Below are positions 22,250 to 34,079 of a DNA stretch of 64,000 nt, piece by piece (within the stretch, counting starts at the first letter, position 1; the number at the start of each line of letters is the position of its first letter). Origin of the DNA: Molossus alvarezi (Eukaryota > Chordata > Mammalia > Chiroptera > Molossidae). The stretch is taken from contig CM073905.1 in assembly GCA_037176705.1 (NCBI GenBank), forward strand, positions 28,800,986 through 28,864,985, in the 5' to 3' direction. The notes beneath the pieces were generated by a model. The model was given only the letters and a program-made list of their open reading frames with translations. It ran no database searches and was not told the DNA's origin. Made by a program: the position numbers and the translations under genes.

Positions 22250-22600
22250 CACAGAGTAAGTGCTGCAGGGTCTATAGAAGCAGAGCAGAGGGGCATATGG
22301 CTGGACTTTGGCGGAGCAGTCAAGGAAGGCTTCCTGTAGAAGGTGATGTCTAAGTCATGAGCCTCTCTCTCCTATGAATATGAGTGAGTCAGGGACCACT
22401 TTTGGTTGGAAGGGAGATGTGTTTTCCAGGCAGATATCACCACAGAGAAAAGATATGAGTACTGCATCAAGAATCCCAAACAGTGCCTTACAGCTAGAGT
22501 GTGAGAGGAGGGAGAAAGCAACAAGTTAGAGTTTTAGCCTCAGTGTCTGAGGAGCTTTAGTTTTAAGCAAGAGACGTGATCAGCTTTGCAATTTAGAAAG
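22250..22600 (-). mobile_element. L2 fragment
   Basis: AGGAAGGCTTCCTGTAGAAGGTGATGT is typical antisense L2. Confidence 0.6.
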
Positions 22601-22654
22601 ATCCCTGACTACAGCACACCTTGAAACTTGCATAGAGGGCCTGGGTGTGACAGT

Positions 22655-22673
22655 CTCTTTCTTTTCTTTCTTT

Positions 22674-22736
<63 letters not shown>

Positions 22737-22987
22737 CTCTTTCTTTCTTTCTTTCTTTCTCTCTTTCTTTCTTTCTTTCTTTTTCTTTATTGATTTTGAG
22801 ATAGAGAAGAAGGGAGAGGGAGAGAGAGATAGAAACATCTGTGAGAGAGAGCATTGATTAGCTACCTTCTGCATGCTCCCCACTGGGAATTTTGCCCACA
22901 ACCTGGGCATGTGTCCTGACTGGGATTCAAACTGGCAACTGCTTGGGGCATGGGTTGACGCTCAGCCACTGAGCCACACTGGGCAAC
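22655..22987 (-). mobile_element. Ves SINE with expanded (TTTC)n tail
   Basis: The AATAAA-tailed type body at 22790-22987 has a left tail that is a roughly 130 bp TTTC repeat. The purine strand gives spurious Lys/Glu-Arg frames. Confidence 0.88.
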
Positions 22988-23039
22988 AGTCTGTTTCTTT
23001 GGGGCGGAAGGGGGGCATTCAGATCAGGTAGAATAGTGT

Positions 23040-23240
23040 AGCTGTGCAGGGTAGAACATTGGACTTGGATGCTGAGCCCTCCCTACACAGAGCACTTGGA
23101 CCAAGCCATTTTCTGAGCTTTCCTCTTCATTTATAAATGAGATTCATAGCTGCCAATCCTCCAGGAATATTGTGAGCATAAAGGCGATAGTATAGGTAGA
23201 GAACCTGGCATGTGAGGGGTGCATAATAAGGTAATTATTA
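23040..23240 (+). mobile_element. MIR
   Basis: ACCTGGCATGTGAGGGGTGCATAATAAG end and TTCCTCTTCATTTATAAATG core. Confidence 0.6.
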
Positions 23241-23259
23241 TTTATTGCTACGGTTCCCC

Positions 23260-23690
23260 CACAACCTTCCGCCTAGCTGATTGTCAGCTCTTGGACGGCA
23301 GACCACAAGTATCATCCATCTATCTAACACCACAGAACTTGATGCTCGATTATTTTTCCCTTCTGATTCCTGTTTATGCTCAGACACTTGTCTAGACCCG
23401 AGGCTTTGCTCAGGCTGGCCCCTCCTGGCTGGAAATGCCCTTCCTACCCTGTTGCCCATCTTGGTCTGCACATACTTCACCCAATCCTCACCTCCTACAG
23501 GCAGCCTTTCCTGGTTACACCATGTCTCCTTGCCTCTAGGCTCCTGGTGATATTTAAGATCACTGTACCTTGTATGAGGATTCTGCTTTTTTTTCTTTTA
23601 ATTTCTACTCTGAGCTCTAGGAGAGTCCCCCACCCCTCTTTTTTTTTTTTCCAGATTTCCCTGAATTCTCATGCAGCCCAGCACAGAGCA
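23260..23690 (+). mobile_element. L2 fragments
   Basis: GCTGGAAATGCCCTTCCTACC and AGGCAGCCTTTCCTGGTTACAC. Confidence 0.7.
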
Positions 23691-23830
23691 GGCATGACAA
23701 ATGATTAAGAACTCAGGTTCTCAGACAAAGCTGAATTAAAATGCTGCCTCTGCTACTTTTGCTAAACAAATCTCTTACCTTTCTGTACCTCAGTCTCTTC
23801 ATCTGCAGAATGGATGTATAAATATAGATG
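23690..23830 (+). mobile_element. MIR
   Basis: TACCTCAGTCTCTTCATCTGCAGAATGG. Confidence 0.75.
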
Positions 23831-24319
23831 TGAACAAAACTAACTCCATCTCTGTGTTCCCGGATTTCTTCCATCTTTAAGTTCTCATGCTGTGACCTTT
23901 GAGCAACCTCACTGTCATTAGTGAACGTGTGTAGTTAGTGAGAGCTTTCTAGTTGATCATTATCTGTGTTCCATAAAATGTAGCCATAAATATTTTTGTT
24001 AGTAATGGGGGATTGGCATGACAATTGAGATAAATATCAAATGAGTAATAGTATTGATTATAACTATCCATCACAAGACCACCAAGGGGTAGGGCACCTG
24101 GCATGTACTGCATTCTTTATCGCTTGGTGTTGTCAGTCATTAGTATACTATAAAAAATATATATTGTAACAGGGGTCTGGTAGTGGAAAATAATTTGTGC
24201 AGAACTGCAGGGCGTCTGTCCGTTCCAACCCTACATTCCTGTAGGTAAACTGCCATATAATAAATTGTTATATTCTATGGAGTTACCTGCATCGTTTTTC
24301 AATATGAAGATACCTTTAC

Positions 24320-24480
24320 ACCTTTGCCCCACCATCAAACAATGAGGAAAATCATAGCACCTACCTAATAAAGTTGCTGGGAGAACTGAATGTGATGATG
24401 TGTGTAAAAACACTTAGCACCTTGTTCAACAACTAGCAGCAATTCAAATCATATTAATATTCATCATTACTTGTGTTAGG
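24320..24480 (+). mobile_element. MIR 3' half
   Basis: AAAATCATAGCACCTACC and CACTTAGCACCTTG. Confidence 0.6.
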
Positions 24481-25100
24481 AACAGAAGCATTCACCAAAA
24501 AGCAGATTATGAAGTTACTACCAGCAATTCTGTTGCTGGTATTCGTCGCATTAGACTGTAAGCCCCATCAGGGCAGGGTCCCCTTCAGCCTGGAGCAGAG
24601 AAGGCTCTGAGTCAACATTGACAGAAAGGTGACTGGATGGGGGCTTCTCTGGCACCCGCGCCTGCAGTACCGATCTCTCCCTGTGGGTGGCAGGCTCCAC
24701 ATGTGCGGGCGCCGCCCACGAGTCTGGCCAGAGATGAGTCGTGCCTGCGACCTTCAACGTGGCTATCTGGTCTCAGGATCCTTGAAGGAAGGAGGGCGGT
24801 GGAACCTGCGAGAGTGATAGAGGGAGGTAGGCCGAGCTCCTTGTTAAGGCCTTGCCTCTGAGACTTATTCTGAATCTTCCCTCGATTAGAACAAGAAAAC
24901 TTCTCTTCCTAGAAAACACCCCCCCCTTACTCCTCCCCACCCCCAACCCCAGTGGGGAGCAGAAAGAAGATACTGAAAGGCCCCCTGGGCCTGGTAGACA
25001 AAGAAAGAGAGGCCATCCTGAAAATATTTATCTTCATAACAACTCACAGGGCAGTGCACTTGGCATTGACTAACTGCCCCACCCTATAGCCCTTTGATTT
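24480..25100. other. Unclassified, partly GC-rich DNA
   Basis: Nothing recognisable. A local GC-rich stretch lies at 24650-24720 without strong CpG density. Confidence 0.35.
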
Positions 25101-25299
25101 GGGGAGGGAGGTGTGTTAGCATCCCGTTCTGCAGAGGAGCGCCATTGTGGCCTAGAGAGGTAGTACCTGCTTAGAGAGACAGATCTCAGCTGTCTGATTC
25201 CAAACCCCTTCCCTTGACCCACCCCTGTGTATCCAGCTAAGACCTCCTTGGAGGGTGTGCTTATCTAACTGACCATTATTAATTATTAATACTAATAGC

Positions 25300-25480
25300 A
25301 CCTATTTAGCCTATCCTTATTGCAGTGGTGGAACTTGACATGTACTATCTCATTTAAACCTTCCAACAACCCACAAAGTTATTCCATTTTACTGATGAGG
25401 AAACCGAGCCCCAGAGAAGCACTAATTGGCACAGCTAGAGACAAGCCTGATGGAGCCAAGATTCAAATGCACATGGAATG
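25300..25480 (-). mobile_element. MIR
   Basis: CATTTTACTGATGAGGAAACCGAGCCCCAGAG. Confidence 0.8.
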
Positions 25481-25589
25481 ACCCATCTTTGCTTTCAACC
25501 AGTAGTTTTTGTTTTGTTTTGTTTTGTTTTTTCATAATAATTGTGTAAGTATTGAAGTATTGGCTAAGTAATACATCTATATGATTTGA

Positions 25590-25593
<4 letters not shown>

Positions 25594-25634
<41 letters not shown>

Positions 25635-25657
25635 GAGAGAGAGAGAGAGAGAGAGAA
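25594..25657. repeat. Compound (TG)n(AG)n microsatellite
   Basis: About 18 TG units, then TAA and about 12 AG units. Confidence 0.95.
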
Positions 25658-25859
25658 GCAAAAGCCTCCCAATCCTCTGGCCACCCAGTTTCACTCCAAA
25701 GATTACCATACTAGAGTTTCCTACTGAACCTTCTAGAGATATTCATTGCAGAGACAAATACCTACTTTACTGCCTCTCAAACACCCACCACTGATTTTCT
25801 AAAATATAGGAAGGACCAAGTTCTCTTCTTTTAGAACTGAAGTAATTCTCTTCACCAAC

Positions 25860-26210
25860 TCCTTGGATTGGCATGTAGGGCCTTGCAGGGGCACCTTCAC
25901 CCACTTTATGTGTCAACCACACAGGTCTTCTCCAAGCTCCTTATCATGTCGTCACCCTCCTAGTCTCCTTGTCTCAGCTTCTCTCGAACTGCCCCATCTA
26001 CTGTGATCTCTTTGCCCTTTGAGGCTCCCCAGCCAGAATCTACGCCTCCCCCTCTCTGCCCCCAGAGGCCCTGCCAGCATCTCTGTTTTAGCACATTTCA
26101 TTGTACCCTGTGAGATTGATGGTTGTCTCCATGCCTCGCTCTCCTACTAGATTATTAATTTCAGGCATCTCTTGTCATTGGGTAGGAAGCCTTAAAATAG
26201 CGCCACCATC
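25860..26210 (+). mobile_element. L2 3' fragment
   Basis: Pyrimidine-rich L2-like text (CTTATCATGTCGTCACCCTCC, TTCATTGTACCCTGTGAG). Confidence 0.45.
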
Positions 26211-26309
26211 CACCCAGTCCCCAAGCTAACAAGCAAGGAGTCAGTTTTTCTTATTGTCTCCTTTCCTTCTCACGTTCAATCAAGCACCAAGTGGGTTTTA
26301 CCTTTATTT

Positions 26310-26552
26310 ATTTATTTTTATCCTCACCCGAGGACATTTTTCCATTTTTTGTTCAGATAGAGCAGGAGGGAGAGAGAGAGAGAGAGAGAAACATCGATGT
26401 GAAAGGGACATATCGAGTGGCTGCCACCCACATGACCCAACCACGGCCAGGGACAAACTGCAACCAAGGTACACGCCCTTAGCGGGAACCAAACCCAGGT
26501 CTCTCTGGACCGCAGGTCCATGTTCCAACGGCTGAGCCAAACCGGCCAGGGT
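26310..26552 (-). mobile_element. Ves SINE, long type
   Basis: Hairpin TCCTCACCCGAGGA at 26321-26334. GTGGGTTTTACCTTTA is duplicated on the far side as GTGGATTTTACCTTTA. Confidence 0.92.
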
Positions 26553-26559
26553 GGATTTT

Positions 26560-26975
26560 ACCTTTAAATGTCTCTCTAATCTTCTCCATCGCTGCTCAGT
26601 CATGGGCTCTATTTCTCTCCCTGATGGAAGACTGCAGTAGCCTCTGGCTGGTCCCTCTCCCTAAGGCTTCATCGTCTGCAACCTATTCTCCACATAGCAG
26701 CCAGATGGTCCTTCTGACCCTACCACCACTCCTCATTGCAAACCACCAATGGCTGCCTGTTCCCTTAGGATAAAATCCAAACGCCTTACTCTGACTGCTA
26801 ACGTCCGAAAGGATGCAATCACTGCCTATCTCCATCATTCTTTATTAGGAGGCCTCATTCATCCTTTGCGCTAGTCTTCTGTTTCTGAAATATGCCAAGC
26901 CCCTTCCAACCTCAAGGCCTTTGCTCATGCTGTTCCCTCCTGAGTGCTCTTCCCTCTTCTCATTTCACTAACTTA
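26560..26975 (+). mobile_element. L2 3' region
   Basis: CCACCAATGGCTGCCTGTTCCC and CCTCAAGGCCTTTGCTCATGC. Confidence 0.8.
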
Positions 26976-27505
26976 AAAAAAAAAATTGATTTGAGAGAAA
27001 CATCCATTTGTTGTTCCACTTATTTATGCATTTATTGGTTGCTTCTTTTTTTTTTATCCTCACCCTAAGACTTTTTTTTTTAATCCTCACCGGAGGACAT
27101 TTTTTCATTCTCTTTTTTTTTTAAATTGATTTCACCTGTTCTTATGTTTTTATTATTTATTTATTTATTATTATTATTTTTTTATCCTCACCCGAGGACA
27201 ATTTTGCATTTATCTTCAGATAGAGTGGGAGGGAGAGAGGGAGGAAGAGAGAGAGAGAAACATTGATGTGAGAGAGACACATCGCCTGGTTGCCACCCAC
27301 ATGACCCCAACAGGGGCCAGGGACAAACTGCAACTGACATATGTGCCCTTAGTGGGAACCGAACCTGGGACTCTCTGGTCTGAGGGCCGACCCTCTAACT
27401 GCTGAGCCAAACTGGCCAGAGCAGTTGGTTACTTCTTGTATGTGCCCTGACTTGGCTATAGGGATGATGCTTTCAACTGAGTTACTCAGCCAGAGCGGTT
27501 CACAT
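26976..27505 (-). mobile_element. Classic Ves SINE broken by nested Ves copies
   Basis: Outer copy: TTGTTCCACTTATTTATGCA on the left and GAGTTACTCAGCCAGAGC on the right. Inside are tail fragments at 27050-27130 and a full long-type copy at about 27180-27420. Confidence 0.75.
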
Positions 27506-27641
27506 GACTCTGGTGGAGAGCAGGCCTATTAAAAGCTTTCCAGTGATGGAGGCTGTTCTCATGCTTAAATCAGACTTTTGGTCTTTATTCAAGTTTGTGA
27601 ACATTGAATGAACTTGAACCCTGATGCGAAATGGTGAAATT

Positions 27642-27748
27642 AGCCCTGGCTAGTTTGGCTCAGTGGTTGGAGCGTTGTCCTGCGGACCAGAGAGTCCAGG
27701 GTTCATTACCCCCTAGGGGTACATACCAAAAAAAAAGAAAAAAGAAAT
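27642..27748 (+). mobile_element. Short head-only Ves SINE
   Basis: GCCCTGGCTAGTTTGGCTCAG to GGGGTACATACC, then a poly-A tail. GAAATGGTGAAATTA repeats on both sides. Confidence 0.9.
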
Positions 27749-27769
27749 GGTGAAATTAAAACATTTGAT

Positions 27770-27890
27770 AAAATTTGTGGTCAGACTAAACTCAGCTTCA
27801 AATCTTGCCTCCAACAGTTCCTGTGTGCCATTGGGCAAGTCATTTGCTTTCTCAGGGCCTCCTTTCTTCTGTAAAATGGTGACAATGTCT
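27770..27890 (+). mobile_element. MIR (5' part before SINE nest)
   Basis: GCCATTGGGCAAGTCATTTGC and TTCTGTAAAATGGTGACAATG. Confidence 0.8.
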
Positions 27891-28051
27891 GGCTGGTGGG
27901 GCTCAGTGGATTGAGTGTCATCCCATGGACTGAGAGGTCTAGGTTTGATTACCAGTTGGGGCACATGCCTGGGTTTCGGGTTTCATCCCAAGTAGAGGGC
28001 CGTGCAGGAGGCAGCCAATCTCTCTCACATAGCTGTTTCTATCTCTCTCTC

Positions 28052-28100
<49 letters not shown>

Positions 28101-28470
28101 CCTTTGGTACGTGCCCCTAGTGGGAACCGAACCCAGGACTCTCTGGTCCACAGGCCGACACTCCAACCGCTGAGCCAAACTGGCCAGGGCATCTCTCTTT
28201 TTTAAAAAATATTTTAAAATTGATTTTAGAAAGAGAGGAAGGGAGAGGGAGAGAGAGACAGAAACATCAATGAGAGAGAACATCAACTGGCCACCTCCCG
28301 CATGCCCCCCACTGGGAATCAGGCCCACAACCTGGGCATGTGCCCTGACCAGGAATTGAACCGGCGACCTCTTGGTGCATGGGTCGATGCTCAACCACTG
28401 AGCCACAGCCACTGGGCGCTCCCTTCCTCTTGCTCTATAAAATCAATAAAAACATATTTTTAAAAATAAA
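27889..28470. mobile_element. Three-layer Ves nest with (TC)n
   Basis: A plus-strand Ves (27889-28100, (TC)n at 28046-28095) is followed by a head-only minus copy (28099-28190). A minus AATAAA-tailed copy (about 28200-28420) and a resumed tail (CAATAAAAACATA) come next. AAAATGGTGACA flanks the whole nest. Confidence 0.8.
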
Positions 28471-28479
28471 TAAAATAAA

Positions 28480-28920
28480 ATGGTGACAGTAAGGATAGGA
28501 TCACACTCCAGATCCTTGAGCAAACCAACCTCATTCCCACCCCAGGGTCTTTTTTTTTTTTAGTTTTATTTTTAATGTATTGAGGAACACCCCAGGGTCT
28601 TTGTAACTGCTGTGCCCCCTGTCTGGAACCCTCTCCACTCCCCCATCCCCCTCCTGCCACACAGTGTGCCTGCCCTTAAATGTCAGCCTCCTCAACGAGG
28701 CTTTCCTTGGTCACGATCTCTAAAGGAACCCTTTTTCCTTTATAGCAGCTCTCATATTTTTTAATAGCACAAATCATAATCCATGTTGTTATTTCTCTTT
28801 AATTCACTTTGTTATTCATCTCTCTCATTAAAGTATAAATTCCATGAGAACATTTAACTTCGGTTTTGTTGTATCTTCAACACTTTGCACTCTTCCTGGG
28901 GTCTGAATAATACCCAACTT
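28480..28920 (+). mobile_element. L2 3' region
   Basis: TTAAAGTATAAATTCCATGAGAACA is L2 3' text. Confidence 0.75.
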
Positions 28921-29077
28921 TTTTTTTTCTGCAAAAAGTTTTATTGTTTCCATTTGATCCAATGCACAGGAGAGAGCTCCAGGGTGGTTAAAAGATGCTG
29001 AGTGATTTCAGGGAGAGGCTCAGGCAGAAGCTGGAACCAGGGGAATACAGAGGGGCTCCTCAAAGCCTCTGGGTTGC

Positions 29078-29291
29078 CCCGCCAGTGTGGCTCAGTGGTT
29101 GAGCGTCAACCGATGCACCAAGAGGTCGCCAGTTTGATTCCCGATCAGGGCACATGCCCAGGTTGTGGGCCAAATCCCCAGAGGGGGGCATGCAGGAGGC
29201 GGCCAATCGATGTTCTCTCTCATCGATGTTTCTCTCTCTCTCTTCTTCTCCCTCTGTCTCTAAATTCAATAAAGGAAAAAAAAAAAAAAAG
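29078..29291 (+). mobile_element. Ves SINE, AATAAA-tailed type
   Basis: GCCAGTGTGGCTCAGTGGTTGAGCG to TTCAATAAAGG plus A tail. CCTCTGGGTT is duplicated at both ends. Confidence 0.92.
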
Positions 29292-29417
29292 ACCTCTGGG
29301 TTCCAAAGGCTCCTAGTGGTGCTTGAGGGTAGAAGAGATACTAACCAGCCCAGGCTGGGGCTGGCCAGCCTGTGGAGGTGTCAGGTGGTCATACCCAACA
29401 TTTTCTGTAGTCCTACT

Positions 29418-29668
29418 TTTTCTTTTTATCCTCACCCAAGGACACTTTTGCATTTATCTTCAGATAGAGTGGGAGGGAGAGAGGGAGGAAGAGAGAGAGA
29501 GAGAAACATCTGTGTGAGAGAGACACATCAACTTGTTGCCACCCACACGAACCCAACAGGGGCTGGGGACAAACTGCAACCGAAGTATGTGCCCCTAGTG
29601 GGAACCGAACCTAGAACTCTCTGGTCCGCGGGCCGACATTCCAACCACTGAGCCAAACCAGCCAGGGC
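29418..29668 (-). mobile_element. Ves SINE, long type
   Basis: ATCCTCACCCAAGGAC hairpin, TTATCTTCAGATAGAG body. Confidence 0.92.
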
Positions 29669-29699
29669 TCTTCTAAACATTTAATAGGAAAATTGATTC

Positions 29700-29860
29700 C
29701 ATTCTCAAAACAGCACTTTGGGTAAAGTAGGTACTATTATTAGCCTCTTTTGTCAGAGGAGGAAATCGAGGCACTGGAAGGCCACAGAAAGTGGCTGGGA
29801 GGTTATTTGAATGCAGGCTAGCCAGGGCCAGAGTCCTACTAGGAGGAGTCACTAGTGGTG
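29700..29860 (-). mobile_element. MIR
   Basis: GTAGGTACTATTATTAGCC and GAGGAAATCGAGGCAC. Confidence 0.75.
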
Positions 29861-30214
29861 GCCTGAGGGTTATTCCCAGAAGGAAGAGCCCCTGAAATCC
29901 CTCAGTGAAAGGGTGGATCTAAGGAAGCAGGTGTTCTCCGGGTCCCATTACAAAGGAATTCTCCACTTATTCAAATGTCACCATTTACTGCTGGCACTAA
30001 GGACTCTAGATAGAAGGACTTAGTTCAAACAAACAAAGGCTTAGCATTGACAATGGAGGTGAAAACAGCAACCAGATTAGAGGAGGGAGGATTGGGCTTC
30101 CGCCCACCATTAGTCGGCTGATAAGAGGCTTCTAACGTCCTGGGAGACCACACCTCCTCCTGGCCAGCCCTGGTTCCCTTCCATACCCATTCTCTTCATC
30201 CAACCTGGGATGAA

Positions 30215-30540
30215 GCCGAAGCTGGTATCTCAGAAAGCACTGGAAAACTCGCAGTCACCCCTGATTCTTCAACCTGCGTCAGGAGCCTCTGGGCACATCA
30301 TTCTGCTTTGCTGCTCCCCCTTCCTCCCACCCCTCTGCTCCCCCCCCACACACACACACAGTGAACTCCTTAAGGGCAGAGACTGGCTTCATCCTGACTG
30401 TGTCTCTTCCCCTCCTTCTTGGCCTGTTCACTCCTACTCACCCCTCATCTTAAAGGTCACCTCTTCCAAGAAGCCTTCCCTGGCAATCCCCATAACCTGT
30501 ATGAAACACTTTTTCTCCATGTAATAATTGCTTGTTTGCT
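30215..30540 (+). mobile_element. L2 fragment
   Basis: AAGGTCACCTCTTCCAAGAAGCCTTCCCTGG. Confidence 0.65.
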
Positions 30541-30589
30541 TGTCTACACCACCTTACCCTCCATCCAGGGGCTCCCTTACACCTCGGGG

Positions 30590-30740
30590 AACACCTCCAA
30601 TGTCTATAAATCACCTGAGGAGCTGGTAACAGGCAGATTCCCAGGCTCCAACCTCAGAGAGTCTGATTCTGGGTCTGGAGTAGGGCCTGAGCATCTGTAT
30701 TGTAACAGCTCACACCACGACTCTGGTGCCCCCGCGGAGT
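30590..30740 (+). mobile_element. MER20-like hAT-Charlie fragment
   Basis: CACCTGAGGAGCTGGTAACA, GATTCCCAGGCTCCAACCTC and TAGGGCCTGAGCATCTGTAT. Confidence 0.55.
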
Positions 30741-30789
30741 GCCTTCTGCTGTAGGGGGCATCAGAGCAACAATGTCATAAATGAGGCTG

Positions 30790-30900
30790 CCTGAAAGCAG
30801 GGGCCATGGTCATCGTGAGTCCCTGCCAGCCAGCCCATGCCTGGCACATCGAAGGTGTTCAAACATGATTGTTCAATGAATGTTTGAATGAATGAATGGT
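30790..30900 (+). mobile_element. L2 3' end
   Basis: TGTTCAATGAATGTTTGAATGAATGAATGG terminus. Confidence 0.7.
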
Positions 30901-31019
30901 TGCCAACATTATAATACGTTCTCCAAATACAGCAACTTGAGTTTGGCCTTGAAAGAGCCACATGGAGGTCATATGATTATACTTCCCTGGAACGGAGGAG
31001 GGAGAGTGTGGGAGTTCTG

Positions 31020-31240
31020 GTGTCCACCGGGCTCAGTTGGAAACCAAGGACCCTACTTTCTGGCTGTGTGACCTGAGCAAGTTTAGTTTCTCCAAACCTC
31101 AATGTCTTCATCTGCAAAACAGAGATGCTAGTAATAATGGCTGCATCATAGGGCTGTGACAATGAGGTAAAGCTCTTAGCGTAGTGCCTAGTCCAGAGTC
31201 AGCATCCAAAAACTTCTGGATCCTATTACTGTTGTGGTTG
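31020..31240 (+). mobile_element. MIR
   Basis: CTGGCTGTGTGACCTGAGCAAG and CTTCATCTGCAAAACAGAGATG. Confidence 0.85.
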
Positions 31241-31377
31241 GTGTTAGTATTACAACTATTAACATCAGAGCTGGAAGAGATCTCAGATCCTTGAATTTAG
31301 GGATCCCCACTCAGGATTTCAGGGATCACCTTCTGCTAAGGGATCTACAGTGGGCGTTCAGAAAGGATGGTCTAATG

Positions 31378-31590
31378 CTCGGCTGGTGTGGCTCAGTGGA
31401 TTTAGTGTCGACCCATGCACCAAAAGGTCACTGGTGAGTCACAATCAGGGCACATGCCCAGGTTGTGGGCCAAATCCCCAGTGGGGAGCATTCATGAGGC
31501 GGCCAATCGATGTTCTCTCTCATCGATGTTTCTATCTCTCTCCCTCTCCCTTCCTCTCTCTTTAAAAATTAATAAAGAATAAAAAAAAAC
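31378..31590 (+). mobile_element. Ves SINE, AATAAA-tailed type
   Basis: GGCTGGTGTGGCTCAGTGGA to AAAAATTAATAAAG. AAAGGATGGTCT/AAAGGATAGTCT flanks. Confidence 0.9.
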
Positions 31591-31647
31591 ATGAAAAAAA
31601 ACCAAAAGGATAGTCTGCTGATATCCAGAAATAGAATATAAGAGTAT

Positions 31648-32050
31648 ATGCCTGGCCAGTGTGGCTCAGTGGATTGAGTGTTGTCCCATGGATTGAGAGG
31701 TTAACCGGGTTTGATTGGGTTGTGGGCTCAATCCCCAGAAGGGGAATGTAGGAGGCAGCCAATTAATATTTCTCACATCGATGTTTTTTTCTTTCTTTCT
31801 TTTTGTTTTGTTCAGATAGAGTGGGAGGGAGAGGAAGGAAGGGACAGAGAGAAAAACATCAATGTGAGAGAGACACATCGACTGGTTGCCTCAGGGCCGG
31901 GGATGAACCGCAACCAAAGTACATGCCCTTGACCTGAATCGAACCAGTGACTCATTGGTCCAGCAGCTGACACTCTAAGAGCTGAGCCAAACCGGTCAGG
32001 GCTCACATGGATGTTTCTATCTCTCTCTCCCTTCCTCTCTCTCTAAAAAA
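31648..32050 (+). mobile_element. Ves SINE containing an inverted Ves SINE
   Basis: The outer plus copy is split after TCACATCGATGTTTT (31774) and resumes TCACATGGATGTTTC (32003). The inner minus copy is about 31790-32002. Confidence 0.88.
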
Positions 32051-32439
32051 AAAATCACTAAAAACATATGTTAAAAATTATGTATGTCGGTCTATTTTTT
32101 TAAGGAGGAAAATGTTAGTCTTCAACTACTCAAAGATGGGGAAACTGAGTCCAGAGAGAGAAGGGGCCTGTCTCCAAGTTTCTCACTTCATTCTTTTATG
32201 TGTTCGTTCACTTCTCATTTCCTCAACCAAGCACCAACCATTTCCTGGGGGCCTACTGTGCACCAGGATCCAGTGAACCAGACACAGTCACATCCACTCC
32301 TAACTCCTGCCCCAAGGCACCTCCTCCTCAACTAGTCAGGGCTTGTGCTTTTACTTCCTTTCCTTTGCTAGTGCAGTGCCCTGGGGGTAGTTACGCACTT
32401 CATCAAGTCAATCAAGGTTCTTGCCCCAGCTAAATGCCT

Positions 32440-32620
32440 TCCGGGTAGCTGTACTTGAAGCCTTTATTTCCCTTCTCTGAGCCTCAGTTTCCCAACCTGG
32501 AGGATGAGGGTAATAATGCCTGCTGCCCACAGTTTTTGTAAGAATGAAAGGAAATAAATAGACTCCAAAGTGCTTTATAAACTGAAAAGTGCTGTGCTAA
32601 TAGTAGATATAATTGGCTGG
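32440..32620 (+). mobile_element. MIR
   Basis: TCTGAGCCTCAGTTTCCCAACCTGG. Confidence 0.85.
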
Positions 32621-32809
32621 AGAGAGAGATGAAGTAGAAATCAATAAATAATTAAGAATGGCACCATCCCCTTCCTGTTTTCAATTAAAAAAGAAATCTA
32701 TAGTAGGGGCTTTCTTATCCAATCTGATTAGATGAGTAGTTGGTAAGTTTATTGAAAAAGTCCATTGTAGCAGGAAATGAGTTAAAAAAAAAAAAAACCT
32801 TTAAATAAA

Positions 32810-32907
32810 CTTTTTTTTTTTGTACGTGTCCCTAGTGGGAACCAAACTCGGGACTCTCTGGTCTGCAGGCCGATGCTCCAACCACTGAGCCAAACCGGCC
32901 AGGGCTT
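32810..32907 (-). mobile_element. Short head-only Ves SINE
   Basis: T10-GTACGTGTCCCTAGTGGGAA to AAACCGGCCAGGGC; no body. Confidence 0.9.
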
Positions 32908-33424
32908 AGATATTATTTTTTTTTAAATGTCAGATGGGTAATGTGCCAACATTCTAACAAGGTTTGAGGGAGGCACATCTCACATAAGAGTGTGAACACC
33001 CAATCGTCACCCTTATGAACTACAAAAGGATCTAAATTGTCTTTTTTTAACTTAAAAACCTATTGCTCTATATTAATTCACCAATCTTTTGATGTAGGGC
33101 CAAAGCCTTTTCTTTGAGCCTGCTCTGAGTCAGCTGGTTGGCGTTCCCCCACGTGTTTCTTGCATGAACCTCTCCCCTGAGTTCTAGTTTGGGCTTCTTA
33201 AAAGTTGATGTAGATCTGATGGCCCTAGTTGTTCAGATTATTAGAATTTCACCTTCATTCCTACCCAATAATATTTAGTTGTCCAGGCCACTAACTCCTC
33301 CTACCCACAGTGGCTTATGACAACGGTTTACTCCTTGGGTCATAGGATACGGCCATCATGGGGCTTTGCTCTATGCACATTTCTCCTCTCGCTCACGCTC
33401 TCTCTCTCGCTCTCACTCTCTCTT

Positions 33425-34060
33425 TTTAATCAATTTTACTTTTCAGAGCAGTTTTAGATCCACAGCAACATTAACAAGAGGTACGGAGATTTCTCATATA
33501 CCTGACACCCTCACCCATGCATGACTCCCCCATTCTCAACACCCCCCACCATAGTCGTACATTTGTTACAATGAACCAATCACACAGTCACATCATTATC
33601 ACCCCAAGTCCACAGCTCACATGAAGATTCACTCTTGGTGTTGTCCATTCTATGGGTTTGGACAAATTTATGATGACATGTAAACACCTCGATTTTTTAA
33701 AATTTTTTTTATTCCTCACCCAAGAACATTTTTCCATTTTTTGTTCAGATAGGGTGGGAGGGGGGGAGAGAGAGAGAGAGAGAGAGAGAAACATCAACAT
33801 GAAAGGGACACATGGAGTGGCTGCCACCCGCACGACCCAACCAGGGCCGGGGACAAACTGCAACCAAGGTATGTGCCCTTAGCAGGAACCGAACCCAGGT
33901 CTCTCTGGACCACAGGCCAATGCTCTAACCACTGAGACAAACCGGCCAGGGCCCACCTCGTTTTTTAAGAGTCTTTCCAAAGCATTCAACTGTGTTTATA
34001 GAAACATGGGTTTCCTTTTCCACATCTATGTCATCAGTTTGTCATATACAATTGTGTGAT
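33425..34060 (-). mobile_element. L1M fragment split by a Ves SINE (33700-33952)
   Basis: CAGAGCAGTTTTAGATCCACAG and ACAATGAACCAATCACACA. The inner SINE is flanked by ACACCTCGATTTTTTAA/CCACCTCGTTTTTTAA. Confidence 0.75.
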
Positions 34061-34079
34061 TTAAAAACAAGAGTAATTG

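Noticed and set aside
22593..22910. Lys/Glu-Arg repeat 'protein' on the minus strand
   Set aside because: It is translation of the TTTC microsatellite in a SINE tail.
27939..28412. 157-aa minus-strand frame in the SINE nest
   Set aside because: Composed of Ves heads and a (TC)n tract; a by-product of SINE sequence.
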